Source of the DNA: Duganella zoogloeoides
GTDB lineage: Bacteria; Pseudomonadota; Gammaproteobacteria; Burkholderiales; Burkholderiaceae_D
NCBI RefSeq assembly: GCF_034479515.1
Contig: NZ_CP140152.1
Location: 3,906,001 to 3,970,000 of the forward strand
Direction of reading: 5' to 3'
Length of the DNA: 64,000 bases
Part shown: piece after piece, positions 37,528-46,836 of the stretch
Layout: each line of letters starts with the position of its first letter
Numbering within the stretch: the first letter of the stretch is position 1
The notes under the pieces: model-generated
What the model was told of the DNA's origin: nothing
Seen by the model: only the letters and a program-made list of their open reading frames with translations
The model's database searches: none
Made by a program: the position numbers and the translations under genes

Positions 37528-38304
37528 TCAGCCAGCCATCGCCGCCCGCACGCACTGGTGCACGCCCAGCCCGATCAGTGCGACAAAAAAGCAGCGCCGG
37601 AACACCTCGGCCGACATGCGCTGGCGCAGCCACTGGCCCGACACGATGCCCAGCGTCGCCGGCAACAGCGCCAGCAGCGAACCGGTGGCAGCATTTGCGT
37701 GCCAGTCGCCGCGCCAGGCCAGCATGGCCGCCAGCGCCAGCGTGGATACCGTAAAACTCAGGCCCAGCGCCTGCACCAGGTCTTCGCGGTTCAGCTCCAG
37801 CGCCTGCAGGTACGGCGCGGACGGCATGATGAATACGCCGGTGGTGCTGGCGATAGCGCCGGTCGCCACACCGGCCAGCGGCCCCGCCCAGCGCTGCGCC
37901 GCTGCCGGCACCTTGCCACGCCAGCCCGACAAACCCAGCACGCCGTAGCCGGCCAGTAGCACACCCAGCGCGGCCGGCGTCCATACCGCCGCTTCCGTGG
38001 CTGTGCCGATACCGCCTGGCGCGAGCAGCAGCCAGCCGCCGATGGCGGTGCCCACGCAGGTGGCCAGCAACATCGGCCGCAGCCGGCGCCACAGCGGGTA
38101 CAGCGCCGGACCCGTGGCCAGTTGCCACACATTCGTCAACGCCGAAGGCACAATCAGCAAAGCTGCCGCTTCCAGTGGCGCCATCTGCAACGACAGCAAG
38201 GCCACGGCCACGGTGGGCAGCCCCATGCCGGTCACGCCCTTGACCAGGCCTGCCAGCACGAAGACCAGCGCAATAAAGAGAGTCATGTTATCCATGACTG
38301 CCAT
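37528..38304 (-). CDS. TauE/SafE-family sulfite/sulfonate exporter-like membrane protein
   Basis: 258 residues with about eight membrane helices; the family repeat (TauE/SafE) is seen as LVFVLAGLVKGVTGMGLPTV in the first helices and GVATGAIASTTGVFIMPSAP in the second half. Family members move sulfite, sulfonates or other small anions, but the substrate here is not known. The strong ribosome site GGAGGAGG directly before ATG 38302-38304 decides the start over later in-frame ATGs. It is divergent from a LysR regulator. Confidence 0.9.
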   Translation of the reverse strand: MAVMDNMTLFIALVFVLAGLVKGVTGMGLPTVAVALLSLQMAPLEAAALLIVPSALTNVWQLATGPALYPLWRRLRPMLLATCVGTAIGGWLLLAPGGIGTATEAAVWTPAALGVLLAGYGVLGLSGWRGKVPAAAQRWAGPLAGVATGAIASTTGVFIMPSAPYLQALELNREDLVQALGLSFTVSTLALAAMLAWRGDWHANAATGSLLALLPATLGIVSGQWLRQRMSAEVFRRCFFVALIGLGVHQCVRAAMAG

Positions 38305-38375
38305 TGTCCTCCTCCGCAGCAGCGCTGCAAATGTGGAATATACTGAGCCAGACTTCGTCATTGACATAGGCTGCC

Positions 38376-39299
38376 ATGCGCTTCGACCTCACCGACCTGC
38401 GTTTATTTGCCCACATCGCCGACAGCGGCAGCATCACCGCCGGCGCCCGGCTGGCGCACCTGGCGCTGCCCTCGGCCAGCGCCCGCGTGCGCGGCCTGGA
38501 GGAAACGCTGGGCGTGCCGCTGCTGCAACGCGGCCGGCGCGGCGTGGAGCCGACCGAAGCCGGACTGGCGCTGCTGCGCCACGCGCGCATCATCGGCCGG
38601 CAAGTGGACGACCTGCGCGGCGACCTGGCGCAATTCGCTTCCGGCCTGAAGGGTCAAATCCGGCTGCTGTGCAATACCTCGGCCATGACCGAGTTCCTGC
38701 CCGATGCGCTGGCCGCCTTTCTGGCCGCCCACCCGCGTCTGGGCGTGGACCTGGAAGAGCGCCAAAGCCGCGACATCGTGCAGGCGGTGGCGGAAGGCGC
38801 GGCCGACATCGGCATCATCACCGACGCCGTGGACAGCGCCGCGCTGCACACCTTCCCGGTCTGCGACGACACCCTGGTGCTGGCCATGGCGCGCAGCCAC
38901 CCGCTGGCGCGGCAACTGGGACAGCGCCGGCGCATGGCGTTTGCCGATGCGCTCGACCATGATTTCATCGGCCTGGCCGGCGACAGCGCGCTGCAGCAGT
39001 ATGCAGCCGGCCAGGCCACGCGGCTGGGGCGGCGCATGCACTGCAAGATCCGGTTGCGCAGCTTCGAGGCCGTCTGCCGCATGTGCGCCAGTGGCGCGGG
39101 CATAGCGCTGCTGCCGGCGACAGCAGCGCGCCGCCACGATGACGAACGTTTGCTGAGAATCGTGAAATTGACCGACGACTGGGCCGCGCGCAAGCTGCTC
39201 GTGTGCGTGCGCGACCTGCGCACCCTGCCCGCCCCTGCGCGCGAACTGGTGGCCGCACTGCGCGGCGCCACTGCGCCCCAGGGCGCGCCTGGAGACTAA
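38376..39299 (+). CDS. LysR-family transcriptional regulator
   Basis: 307 residues. N-terminal HTH (FDLTDLRLFAHIADSGSITA, then GARLAHLALPSASARVRGLE) and a LysR effector domain. It is divergent from the TauE-like exporter, 71 bases away, and is the likely regulator of it. Effector unknown. The stop codon overlaps that of the convergent FapA-type gene by two bases. Confidence 0.93.
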   Translation: MRFDLTDLRLFAHIADSGSITAGARLAHLALPSASARVRGLEETLGVPLLQRGRRGVEPTEAGLALLRHARIIGRQVDDLRGDLAQFASGLKGQIRLLCNTSAMTEFLPDALAAFLAAHPRLGVDLEERQSRDIVQAVAEGAADIGIITDAVDSAALHTFPVCDDTLVLAMARSHPLARQLGQRRRMAFADALDHDFIGLAGDSALQQYAAGQATRLGRRMHCKIRLRSFEAVCRMCASGAGIALLPATAARRHDDERLLRIVKLTDDWAARKLLVCVRDLRTLPAPARELVAALRGATAPQGAPGD

Positions 39300-41158
39300 T
39301 TGTCCTGCGGGGGCGCCCAGTATATAGGCCCGACACTGCCGAAAAATAGCGTGGGGAGGCCAGCGGCCGACGCCCGCACCTTGGCCTTGAGTTCCTTGGG
39401 CGCATAGTCGTAAGGCGCCACGCCATCCGGCACATAGGTCATCGGGCGCAACTGCACTTCGCCGGTCAGCAACTGGACCGAGCATTGCGACTTGTGGATC
39501 AACTCGCGCTTTTTGCGCTCGACCTGCGCCACTTCGGCGCGCACCTGCTCTTCCTGGACCTGCGCCGCCTTGAGAGCGAGCGAGATGCGTCCCACCGACT
39601 TCAATGCCGGACCCACGGCGATCGCCATGCGGTGAAACAGCGGCTCCTGCTCGGGCGTGAGCACCACTTCGCGCTTGCGCACGCGGGTGGCCAGCGTGAG
39701 GTAGTTGCGTACCTCGGCCTGGCTGGTGATGGCGTCCATCTCCTCCTTGTACTGGACCGCCTCGCGCTGTGCCGCCGCCACTCTCGGCAGCAGGTCGGCC
39801 ACCCGCTTGTCGTAGCCGGCGGTGTCGGGCACCAGCAAGTACAACAGCATTTCGTTCTGCTTGCGCGGACCGGCATGGACGATCTCGATGTGGCGCGCAG
39901 CGATCGCGCAGCCTTCGGCCACCTTGATCACCACCTCGTCGGCCATGATCTCGCAGTTGCTGGCTTCCCCGATCACCACCCGGGTGCCGGAGATGATGCA
40001 GTTTTCGGCGCGGGTGAGCGCGACCTCCCCTTTTTTGGTTTGCAGCACCGCGCCGGCAGCCACTCCGCGCACGCGGATGGCGCCGTCGGCATTGACAGCC
40101 GAGCCGCCCATCAGGTTGCTGTTGAGGGCAATGTCGCCGCCGCGCGATTCGATACTGCCGTACACATCGCCGTGGATGGTGATATTGCCGCCTTCGACAC
40201 GGCGCTGTTCCTGCACCGCACCGAACTCCTCGTACTCTCCGGTCAACTGCAAATTGCCCGTGGTACGCGCGCTCACGCCCTCGCGGCTGATGATCTTGGG
40301 GCCGATCGAGATGCGGCGGGTCTTCGGGTCCACGCTGAGAAAGCCCTCGACCGACGAGACCAGGTATTCGCCGTCGCGGAAGTTTTCGATCATGGTGCCT
40401 TCGCCGGCCACCGACGCCAGCTCCAGGTCCTTGGGGGCTGGCGGGTCGATCACCGCGCCCGACATCTCGAAGCCGCGCACACCCGGTGCGGACGGCACCT
40501 TGCGCAGCAGCTTGACGTGCGGTTTCACCTGCGGGAAGCGGTTCTGGAAGGTCTGCAAATCGAGGCGGCCATCCGATTTTTCGCGCGGGGCGTCGCTGCG
40601 ATGGATGTCGCGCGAGACTTCCACGATGGCCGCATCGCGTCCCGGCATGGCGTTCAGGCGCCGCGCGACCGTGATGCGCGCCACGCGGCCGGTGGCGATC
40701 ACGTCGCGCACCGCCGGCGCATCGATGCCGAAGCGGATACCCTTGGCCCACATGTCCGCGACAAATTCGTCGAAGGTCAGCCGCGCGGGTTGCGGCGGCA
40801 GGCCGGGCACGTCGAAATACACCTGCTCGAAATAGTATTCGGCCTCGCCGCCGATGACCTTGACGTTCTTGTACAGCTGGCGGCGCGCAGGATGAAACGG
40901 TTCGATGCGATCGGCAAAGCGCAGCAGCGGGCGTTCGGCCAGCGCGGGCGGCAGGTCGGGACCGGCGTTATAGACCATCTTGGTAAAGATGGCGTAATGC
41001 AGGCCCACGAAACAGGCGCCCCCAAGGAAGATCTGGCCGACGGCGGCCAGGCGCGCCACGGGCGTGGCGGCAACGTCGAAGTAGATGCCATCATCACGCT
41101 TGACGAGCGCTGCGGGCAGTTCGCCCTCGGCGCCTGAATTCAACGTCGTTGCGTTTGA
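39296..41158 (-). CDS. FapA-domain (DUF342) protein, paralogue 1
   Basis: 620 residues. The central region (about 150-430) is the FapA/DUF342 fold, with parallel beta-helix repeats: EGGNITIHGDVYGSIESRGG, GDIALNSNLMGGSAVNADG, AIRVRGVAAGAVLQ. A coiled coil follows (about 460-560). The N-terminal 130 residues are a domain I do not recognise, shared with paralogue 2. FapA proteins of Vibrio are polar proteins needed for flagellar assembly or function. The start is taken as GTG 41156-41158, preceded by GGGGA; an upstream ATG at 41245 runs back into the neighbour's end. Soluble; probably co-transcribed with paralogue 2. Confidence 0.87.
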   Translation of the reverse strand, partial: SNATTLNSGAEGELPAALVKRDDGIYFDVAATPVARLAAVGQIFLGGACFVGLHYAIFTKMVYNAGPDLPPALAERPLLRFADRIEPFHPARRQLYKNVKVIGGEAEYYFEQVYFDVPGLPPQPARLTFDEFVADMWAKGIRFGIDAPAVRDVIATGRVARITVARRLNAMPGRDAAIVEVSRDIHRSDAPREKSDGRLDLQTFQNRFPQVKPHVKLLRKVPSAPGVRGFEMSGAVIDPPAPKDLELASVAGEGTMIENFRDGEYLVSSVEGFLSVDPKTRRISIGPKIISREGVSARTTGNLQLTGEYEEFGAVQEQRRVEGGNITIHGDVYGSIESRGGDIALNSNLMGGSAVNADGAIRVRGVAAGAVLQTKKGEVALTRAENCIISGTRVVIGEASNCEIMADEVVIKVAEGCAIAARHIEIVHAGPRKQNEMLLYLLVPDTAGYDKRVADLLPRVAAAQREAVQYKEEMDAITSQAEVRNYLTLATRVRKREVVLTPEQEPLFHRMAIAVGPALKSVGRISLALKAAQVQEEQVRAEVAQVERKKRELIHKSQCSVQLLTGEVQLRPMTYVPDGVAPYDYAPKELKAKVRASAAGLPTLFFGSVGPIYWAPPQDN

Positions 41159-41228
41159 CACGGTAATCCCCACGAAGATGTACGTCGGAGCGGAGCGCCC
41201 CTTCACTTTTTTTAATATGCCCCATAGC

Positions 41229-43160
41229 CTAGCATGAACCGCCATGATTGTGTACCTGCCGAGGGTCGAGGTGCCAGTTCAGCGCCCCCTCGCTCTCCCA
41301 GAACAGCACCGCGCCGCCGGTCGGGGTGCCGCGCAGGCGCTGCTTGATGTCCTTGGCCGGCTGCTGCGCCAGCAGCGGCGCGGCGCTGTCGCCTGCGCCG
41401 CCATAGAGCATGGTGCGCACAACGGTTTCGCCGCTTACCATGTGCAAGCCGCACCGCGCGGTGCCTGCCGCCGCCACCTGCTCGGCTATCACTGCGTCGC
41501 GCCGGTCGCGCAGCAGCTTTTGCTGGGTCAGCGCGATCTGGCCGTCCTTTTTGAGACGATCGAGCGACTGCATCGGTTCGGCCACGCCGGCGGCAATCTT
41601 GCGCAGGATGTGCGCCTGCTCGGGCGACACCGTCAACTCCTGGTTGCGCAGCTTGAGCGCCAGCGCCAGGTAACGCCGTACGTCGGGCAGCGCCGACAGG
41701 CGGGCCGCCTCTTCCTCGTGGCCCGCCAGCACCCGCGCCAGCTCGGCCAGGCGCACATCGAGCTCGCCGATTTCCTGACCAAAGCGGGCCACGTCGCGCA
41801 GCAGCACATAGATCACCATCTCGGTGCGGCGGCGCGGTCCGGCCGATTCGATTTCCACGTCGCGCCCGGCGACGGCGCAGCCTTCGGCCATGGTAATGCG
41901 CAGCAGGTCGGCGACGATCTCGCAGTTGGATGCCTCGCCGATGGTCACGCTGCTGCCGGAGATGATGCAGTTCTCGGCGCGTGCCACGATGACCGCGCCG
42001 CTGCCGGTGTGGATCACCGCGTTGGAGGCCACGCCGGCGATGGTAATCGGCCCATTGGCATTGCGGATGCTCCCGCCGATGAGGTTCCGGTCCAGCACCA
42101 CGGCGCCGCCGCGCGAATGGATGTTGCCATACACGTTGCCATGCACCGTGATGTCGCCCCCGGTGACGTCGCGCTGTTCCTGCACGTCGCCGTATTCTTC
42201 GTAGGCGCCGGTCAGTTCCAGGTTGCCGGTGGTACGCCCGCTCACGCCATCGAGACTGACGATCTTGTCGGTGACGGATACGCGGTTGGACTTGGGATCG
42301 ACGGCGAGGAACCCTTCGCGGATGGAGACGATGTATTCAACATCATCGAGTTCCTGCACCTCGGTGCCGTCGCCGGCCAGGTGCCGCAGCGCCAGGTCGG
42401 ACGGTGGCGCCGGCGCGGTCATGCGCCCGGCCAGGTCGAAGCCGGGCAAACCAGGCGTGGCCGGCACTTTTTTCAACAGCCGCACGCCGGCCTTGATTTG
42501 CGGGAAGCGGTTCTCGAAACTGTGCAGATCGATGCGGCCGTCGGCGCGTTCCTTCGGTGCGTCGCTGCGGTGCAGTGCGTGCGACACCTCGAGCACCGTG
42601 GCGTTACAACCCGGCTCCGGTTCGAGGTCGGTGGCAAAGGTGATGCGCTCGGCCTTGGGCGCCTTGATGGCATTGGCCACCGCCGCCACGTCGATGCCGA
42701 AGCGGATACCGTGGCCCCACATGGCGGCGACAAATTCGTCGATATCGAGCCGCGCCACGCGCTCGGGCAGCTCGGTGCCGTCGGCCAGCACTTCCGCGTC
42801 GAGATACAGCGGCTCGAAGTAGTACTCGGCGTAGCCGCGTCCGGGCTTGGGCGTCTTGTAAAGCGGCAGGCGCCTGCCGTCGATCAGCTGCACGGCAGCG
42901 GCCAGACGCACGGCCTGCGCGGCGCCCAGGTCGGGTCCGACGTCGTACAGCGCCTTGATCAGCACCGGGTAGGACAAACCGGCCAGGCAAAAGCCGGCGC
43001 CAAACACCTGGTTGACGGCGGCGGCACGCGCCGGTGGCGGCAGGCCAAGATCGATATAAATGCCGTCCGGGCGCAGGATCAAACCAATGGGCAGGCTCGC
43101 GTCAGGCGCGGGTAGCGCGGACACGACCGATAGCGCTGCGGGTGCAACGTCTGGGACCAC
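41229..43160 (-). CDS. FapA-domain (DUF342) protein, paralogue 2
   Basis: 643 residues with the same architecture as the neighbour: N-terminal unknown domain (DGIYIDLGLPPPARAAAVNQ), a beta-helix FapA domain (GGDITVHGNVYGNIHSRGG, AVVLDRNLIGGSIRNANG), and a coiled coil. The two proteins share long stretches such as GRTTGNLELTGAYEEYG versus ARTTGNLQLTGEYEEFG, so they arose by tandem duplication. The start is GTG 43158-43160, with the strong site GGAGGAA a few bases upstream; an upstream ATG at 43214 has none. It is first in the pair, with a 70-base gap before paralogue 1. Confidence 0.88.
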   Translation of the reverse strand: MVPDVAPAALSVVSALPAPDASLPIGLILRPDGIYIDLGLPPPARAAAVNQVFGAGFCLAGLSYPVLIKALYDVGPDLGAAQAVRLAAAVQLIDGRRLPLYKTPKPGRGYAEYYFEPLYLDAEVLADGTELPERVARLDIDEFVAAMWGHGIRFGIDVAAVANAIKAPKAERITFATDLEPEPGCNATVLEVSHALHRSDAPKERADGRIDLHSFENRFPQIKAGVRLLKKVPATPGLPGFDLAGRMTAPAPPSDLALRHLAGDGTEVQELDDVEYIVSIREGFLAVDPKSNRVSVTDKIVSLDGVSGRTTGNLELTGAYEEYGDVQEQRDVTGGDITVHGNVYGNIHSRGGAVVLDRNLIGGSIRNANGPITIAGVASNAVIHTGSGAVIVARAENCIISGSSVTIGEASNCEIVADLLRITMAEGCAVAGRDVEIESAGPRRRTEMVIYVLLRDVARFGQEIGELDVRLAELARVLAGHEEEAARLSALPDVRRYLALALKLRNQELTVSPEQAHILRKIAAGVAEPMQSLDRLKKDGQIALTQQKLLRDRRDAVIAEQVAAAGTARCGLHMVSGETVVRTMLYGGAGDSAAPLLAQQPAKDIKQRLRGTPTGGAVLFWESEGALNWHLDPRQVHNHGGSC

Positions 43161-43309
43161 GATCTTCCTCCAAGGAAAACACGCGGCCGACAGGCATTGC
43201 GTGTAATAAACCAATATTACACATCATCAACCAAAAGAGAACGATTATCATGTTGAGCAATCGCTAATGTGATGCAATTGCCACACATTAATGTCATCCA
43301 TGCAAAAAC

Positions 43310-43334
43310 GCCCGCCGTGCAGGACACGGCGGGC
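43310..43334 (-). terminator. Intrinsic terminator of the small exported-protein gene
   Basis: Ten-base GC stem GCCCGCCGTG / CACGGCGGGC, and on the minus strand it is followed by GTTTTTGC. It closes the gene at 43376-43777. The bases from 43161 to 43309 hold the FapA promoter region, AT-rich, with no further gene seen. Confidence 0.85.
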
Positions 43335-43375
43335 TTCGGGATAATGGTAACTGTCGGTAGCGATGCAGGCCGAGG

Positions 43376-43777
43376 TCAGCGGCGTGGCGGCAGCGCGTAG
43401 ACTTCGGCGCCGGCTTCGTTGATCTGGCGCCGCAGGTCGCGCCGTTCGTCGGCGGTCATGCGGCCCACGCGACGGCTCATCTCGGCGTTGCGGTTGTTCT
43501 CCTGCATGGCGCGGCGCTGTTCCTCGGCCCGCGACTCGTAACTGCGCGGATCGAGCTGGCGCGACTGATCCTGACGCAGATCTTGCCGCATATCCTGCTG
43601 GCGCGGGGCGCTTTGCTGGCTGCGATTGTCACGATTGTCGTCACGGCGGTCCTGGCCGGCGGAATGCGCGGGCAGTGCCGACAGCACACCGCAGCACACC
43701 ACGACGGAAGCCAGGGTGGATCGAACGCAAAAAGATGCGCTTGCTGCCGCGTGTGTTTTTTTGAGGTCGATGAACAT
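43376..43777 (-). CDS. Small exported Arg/Asp/Gln-rich protein
   Basis: 133 residues. N-terminal signal-like segment with a hydrophobic core (CVRSTLASVVVCCGVLSALP, ending AHSAG), then a highly charged region rich in R, D and Q (QDMRQDLRQDQSRQL) and a C-terminal motif RMTADERRDLRRQINEAG. The last motif resembles C-terminal repeats seen in other small periplasmic proteins of betaproteobacteria, without known function. ATG 43775-43777 with AGGA upstream is preferred to the ATG at 43801. It is divergent from the ompR-type gene, and OmpR-like boxes lie between, so it may be an OmpR-regulated envelope protein. Confidence 0.75.
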   Translation of the reverse strand: MFIDLKKTHAAASASFCVRSTLASVVVCCGVLSALPAHSAGQDRRDDNRDNRSQQSAPRQQDMRQDLRQDQSRQLDPRSYESRAEEQRRAMQENNRNAEMSRRVGRMTADERRDLRRQINEAGAEVYALPPRR

Positions 43778-43852
43778 GGCGTTCCTAAGAGGTGATTCCA
43801 TGCCCGCAGTGTATGATGGTTTGCACGAGGGAGTAAGACCAATCGGGTAAAG

Positions 43853-43870
43853 TTTGTAACACTTTGTAAT
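43853..43870. promoter_or_regulatory. Candidate OmpR-type direct-repeat operator
   Basis: TTTGTAAC at 43853-43860 and TTTGTAAT at 43863-43870, ten bases apart. OmpR-subfamily regulators bind such tandem sites one helical turn apart. It lies 76 bases before the response-regulator ATG and on the other side faces the small exported-protein gene. Confidence 0.5.
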
Positions 43871-43945
43871 GGGTAAAAACAGACGTTTTCGTGACGCGAA
43901 TATGACGTTACCATAGCAACATCAATAAGACAACTTGGCAGAGAA

Positions 43946-44725
43946 ATGACGACGACTACGCTTGATTCCAACAACACTGGCGGCAGTAATACCGTCAATC
44001 AGCATGGCCATCAGGCCAAGATTATGGTAGTGGACGACGACGTGCGCCTGCGCGATCTGTTGCGCCGTTATCTCACCGAACAAGGCTTCAACGTCTTCAC
44101 CGCCGAAAGCGCCACCGCCATGAACAAGCTGTGGCTGCGCGAGCGCTACGACTTGCTGGTGCTCGACCTGATGCTGCCCGGCGAAGACGGCCTGTCGATC
44201 TGCCGCCGCCTGCGCGGCGCCGGCGACCAGACCCCCATCATCATGCTCACCGCCAAGGGCGAAGACGTGGACCGCATCGTCGGCCTCGAGATGGGCGCCG
44301 ACGACTACCTGCCCAAGCCGTTCAACCCGCGCGAGCTGGTGGCACGCATCGGCGCCGTGCTGCGCCGCCGGGGTCCCGACGAAATTCCGGGCGCACCGTC
44401 CGAAACCCCGCAAACCTTCGAGTTCGGCCAGTTCGTACTGGACCTGGGCACCCGCACCCTGAAAAAGGCTGGCGAAACCGTGCCGCTCACCACCGGCGAA
44501 TTCTCGGTACTGAAAGTATTCGCACGCCATGCGCGCCAGCCGCTGTCGCGCGAAAAACTGATGGAACTGGCGCGCGGGCGCGAATACGAAGTGTTCGACC
44601 GCAGCCTCGACGTGCAGATTTCGCGCCTGCGCAAGCTGATCGAACCCGATCCATCGAGCCCGCTGTACATCCAGACCGTCTGGGGCCTGGGCTATGTGTT
44701 CATTCCGGAGGGTCAGCCGCGCTAA
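43946..44725 (+). CDS. ompR: OmpR-family response regulator
   Basis: 259 residues. Receiver domain (about 24-140) with acidic pair VVDDDVRL, phospho-acceptor in LLVLDLMLPGEDGLS and LPKPFNPRELV. The winged-helix DNA-binding domain has LTTGEFSVLKVFARHARQPL, the recognition helix DRSLDVQISRLRKLIE and the terminal VWGLGYVFIPEG. The long LRRYLTEQGFNVFTAES segment and the tail are typical of OmpR proper. A 23-residue polar extension precedes the receiver. The kinase gene follows after 14 bases. Confidence 0.94.
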   Translation: MTTTTLDSNNTGGSNTVNQHGHQAKIMVVDDDVRLRDLLRRYLTEQGFNVFTAESATAMNKLWLRERYDLLVLDLMLPGEDGLSICRRLRGAGDQTPIIMLTAKGEDVDRIVGLEMGADDYLPKPFNPRELVARIGAVLRRRGPDEIPGAPSETPQTFEFGQFVLDLGTRTLKKAGETVPLTTGEFSVLKVFARHARQPLSREKLMELARGREYEVFDRSLDVQISRLRKLIEPDPSSPLYIQTVWGLGYVFIPEGQPR

Positions 44726-44739
44726 GCGCGGGCTAGCAC

Positions 44740-46119
44740 ATGAAGTCCAAGTCGAAGTCACCGCTCAAATGGTTGTTTACGCTCCGTCTCGCCAGCCTGA
44801 AAAGCGGTTTGTTCTGGCGTACCTTCATCCTGCTCGGCGCCCTCACCACCACCAGCATGACGGCCTGGGTGGGCATGATCAGCGTGGTCCAGCACGATCC
44901 GCAGGTGCAGCAGATTTCGGCCCAGGTGGTGTCGGTGGTCACCATCACCCATGCCGCCCTCACCCACTCGGCGCCTGAACTGCGGCGCGAGCTGCTGTTC
45001 GACCTGGTGTCCAACGAAGGCATCCGGGTGTTCACGCTGGAAGCCGACGACCAGGTCGATCCCCCGCCCGACAACGCGCTCATGCCCGATATACAAAAGC
45101 TGGTGCGCGCCAAGCTGGGACAGGACACGCGCTTTTCGTCGAAGGTTAACGGCGTCTCCGGGTTCTGGGTGTCGTTCAAGATCGACGACGACCAGTACTG
45201 GCTGATGCTCGAGCGCGAGCGCATTCGCGGCCTGACCGGCATCCAGTGGCTGGGCTGGGCCAGCGTGGTGTCGCTCATTTCGCTGCTGGGTGCGGCCTTC
45301 ATTTCCAGCCTGGTCAACCTGCCGCTGCGGCGGCTGACCAAGGCCACGCGGGCCTTTGCCCAAGGCATGCGCCCCGATCCGTTGCCTGAAAAAGGCCCGA
45401 ACGAGATCCTCGAAGCGAACCGCTCGTTCAACCAGATGGTGCTGCAGTTGCAGCAGGTGGAGTCGGACCGCGCGGTGATCCTGGCCGGCATTTCGCACGA
45501 CCTGCGCACGCCGCTGGCGCGCATGCAGCTCGAAGTGGAAATGGCCCACCTGTCGGACGAAGCGCGCGAAGGCATCCAGTCCGACATCGGCCAGATGGAC
45601 GCCATCATCGGTCAGTTCCTCGATTACGCCAGGCCCACCGAAGCGTCGAGCTTCATCAGCGTCGATATCAGCGAACTGCTGGCCGATGTCGCGCACGACG
45701 CCGCGCGCATTCCCGATGTGCGCGTCAAGACCGACATCGCACCTGGTTTGCACGCGATGGGCAACGCCACCGACCTCAAACGCGTGATCAACAACCTGGT
45801 GGAAAACGCCCGCCGCTACGGCAAAACGCCCGACCAGGACGTCACCGAGATCGATATCGGCTGTAGCATCAAGGGCGTGGGTGCAGCCAGCCGGGTGGTG
45901 ATCGAGGTGCAGGACCACGGCGCCGGCGTGCCCGACGACCAGATCGGCCAGTTGCTCAAACCGTTCACCCGGCTCGATACGGCGCGCGGCCAGGCCAACG
46001 GCGCCGGCCTGGGGCTGGCCATCGTGGACCGCGTCTTGCAGCGCCATGGCGCCGAACTGAGGGTACGCAATCGCGACGGCGGCGGCCTGGCGATCCAGAT
46101 CCTGATGAAAGCAGCATGA
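44740..46119 (+). CDS. envZ: EnvZ-type sensor histidine kinase
   Basis: 459 residues. TM1 (about 27-50, FILLGALTTTSMTAWVGMIS), periplasmic sensor part about 50-165, TM2 (about 165-190), HAMP linker (RLTKATRAFAQGM), DHp with phospho-acceptor His in GISHDLRTPLARMQLE, and the ATP-binding domain with N-box NLVENARRYGK and GLGLAIVDRVL. Phosphorylates the adjacent OmpR-like regulator. Osmolarity or envelope stress is the usual stimulus for EnvZ, but the periplasmic part here cannot be matched to a signal. It overlaps the next gene by ATGA. Confidence 0.93.
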   Translation: MKSKSKSPLKWLFTLRLASLKSGLFWRTFILLGALTTTSMTAWVGMISVVQHDPQVQQISAQVVSVVTITHAALTHSAPELRRELLFDLVSNEGIRVFTLEADDQVDPPPDNALMPDIQKLVRAKLGQDTRFSSKVNGVSGFWVSFKIDDDQYWLMLERERIRGLTGIQWLGWASVVSLISLLGAAFISSLVNLPLRRLTKATRAFAQGMRPDPLPEKGPNEILEANRSFNQMVLQLQQVESDRAVILAGISHDLRTPLARMQLEVEMAHLSDEAREGIQSDIGQMDAIIGQFLDYARPTEASSFISVDISELLADVAHDAARIPDVRVKTDIAPGLHAMGNATDLKRVINNLVENARRYGKTPDQDVTEIDIGCSIKGVGAASRVVIEVQDHGAGVPDDQIGQLLKPFTRLDTARGQANGAGLGLAIVDRVLQRHGAELRVRNRDGGGLAIQILMKAA

Positions 46120-46823
46120 GATATTCGACCTTGATGACCGCCGCGCTGCTTGCCGGCGCACTCGCCGCGCCCGCCTGGGCAGCAAAACCCGCCATGCCGC
46201 TGCAGCAACGCGAGCCGACCACCGAAGAGCGCACGTCGTTCGACGCTTTTTTCAGCGCGCGCCAGGCGGCCGTGCCGCAGGGACCGTGGGCCACGCGGCC
46301 GTTGTTCGCGCCCGCCTTCGAGGTCGAACGCCATGGCAACAAACAGCCGTGGCGCGTGATCGCGCGCATGGACTCGTCACCGCGCCGCTCGCACCCGGAC
46401 CTGTGCCGGCAAATCCGCTCGAGTTTTATTTATGACGCCAAGGCGCCCGTGGGCGAGCGCTGGCAGGAAGCAGCCGAACCGCCGCGCTGGTACATCTGGC
46501 TGGCCACGCCCACCGTGCCCTGCGCGGCAGCGCGCTACACCACCTTGCAGGACCCGAAGGTGGCGGACGTGGACGCCGTGGCGCTGCTGCGCCAGCACCG
46601 CGATCTGCTGGGCCGCGCACGCCTGCTGTTTGCCGGCAATTCGCAATGCGCGCCGTATCGCGCGCTGACGTACCGGCTGGCAGCGCTCGAGCCGGCGGCG
46701 CCCGTCGCCGGCGCGCCGCTGATGCTGGGCATGGTGTTCGAGAGCGACCGCGATACGCTGGCGCGGGTGGCGGTGCGCAAAAGCCGTGGCGAATACACGG
46801 CGTGGAATGTCGGCTGCAGCTGA
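46116..46823 (+). CDS. Periplasmic protein of unknown function, third gene of the ompR operon
   Basis: 235 residues with a clear signal peptide (MRYSTLMTAALLAGALAAPA, cleaved after AWA). The mature part has four cysteines, in DLCRQI, TVPCAA, SQCAPY and the last NVGCS, likely in two disulphides, and many aromatic residues (PPRWYIWLATP). I do not recognise the family. Tight ATGA coupling to the sensor kinase gene suggests it may be an accessory to that two-component system, for example modulating the kinase sensor domain. Confidence 0.75.
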   Translation: MRYSTLMTAALLAGALAAPAWAAKPAMPLQQREPTTEERTSFDAFFSARQAAVPQGPWATRPLFAPAFEVERHGNKQPWRVIARMDSSPRRSHPDLCRQIRSSFIYDAKAPVGERWQEAAEPPRWYIWLATPTVPCAAARYTTLQDPKVADVDAVALLRQHRDLLGRARLLFAGNSQCAPYRALTYRLAALEPAAPVAGAPLMLGMVFESDRDTLARVAVRKSRGEYTAWNVGCS

Positions 46824-46836
46824 GTGCGCAGCCTGA

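Noticed and set aside
43603..43760. Defective gene on the plus strand opposite the small exported protein
   Set aside because: The minus-strand frame has a signal peptide, ribosome site and a terminator, so it is the real gene.
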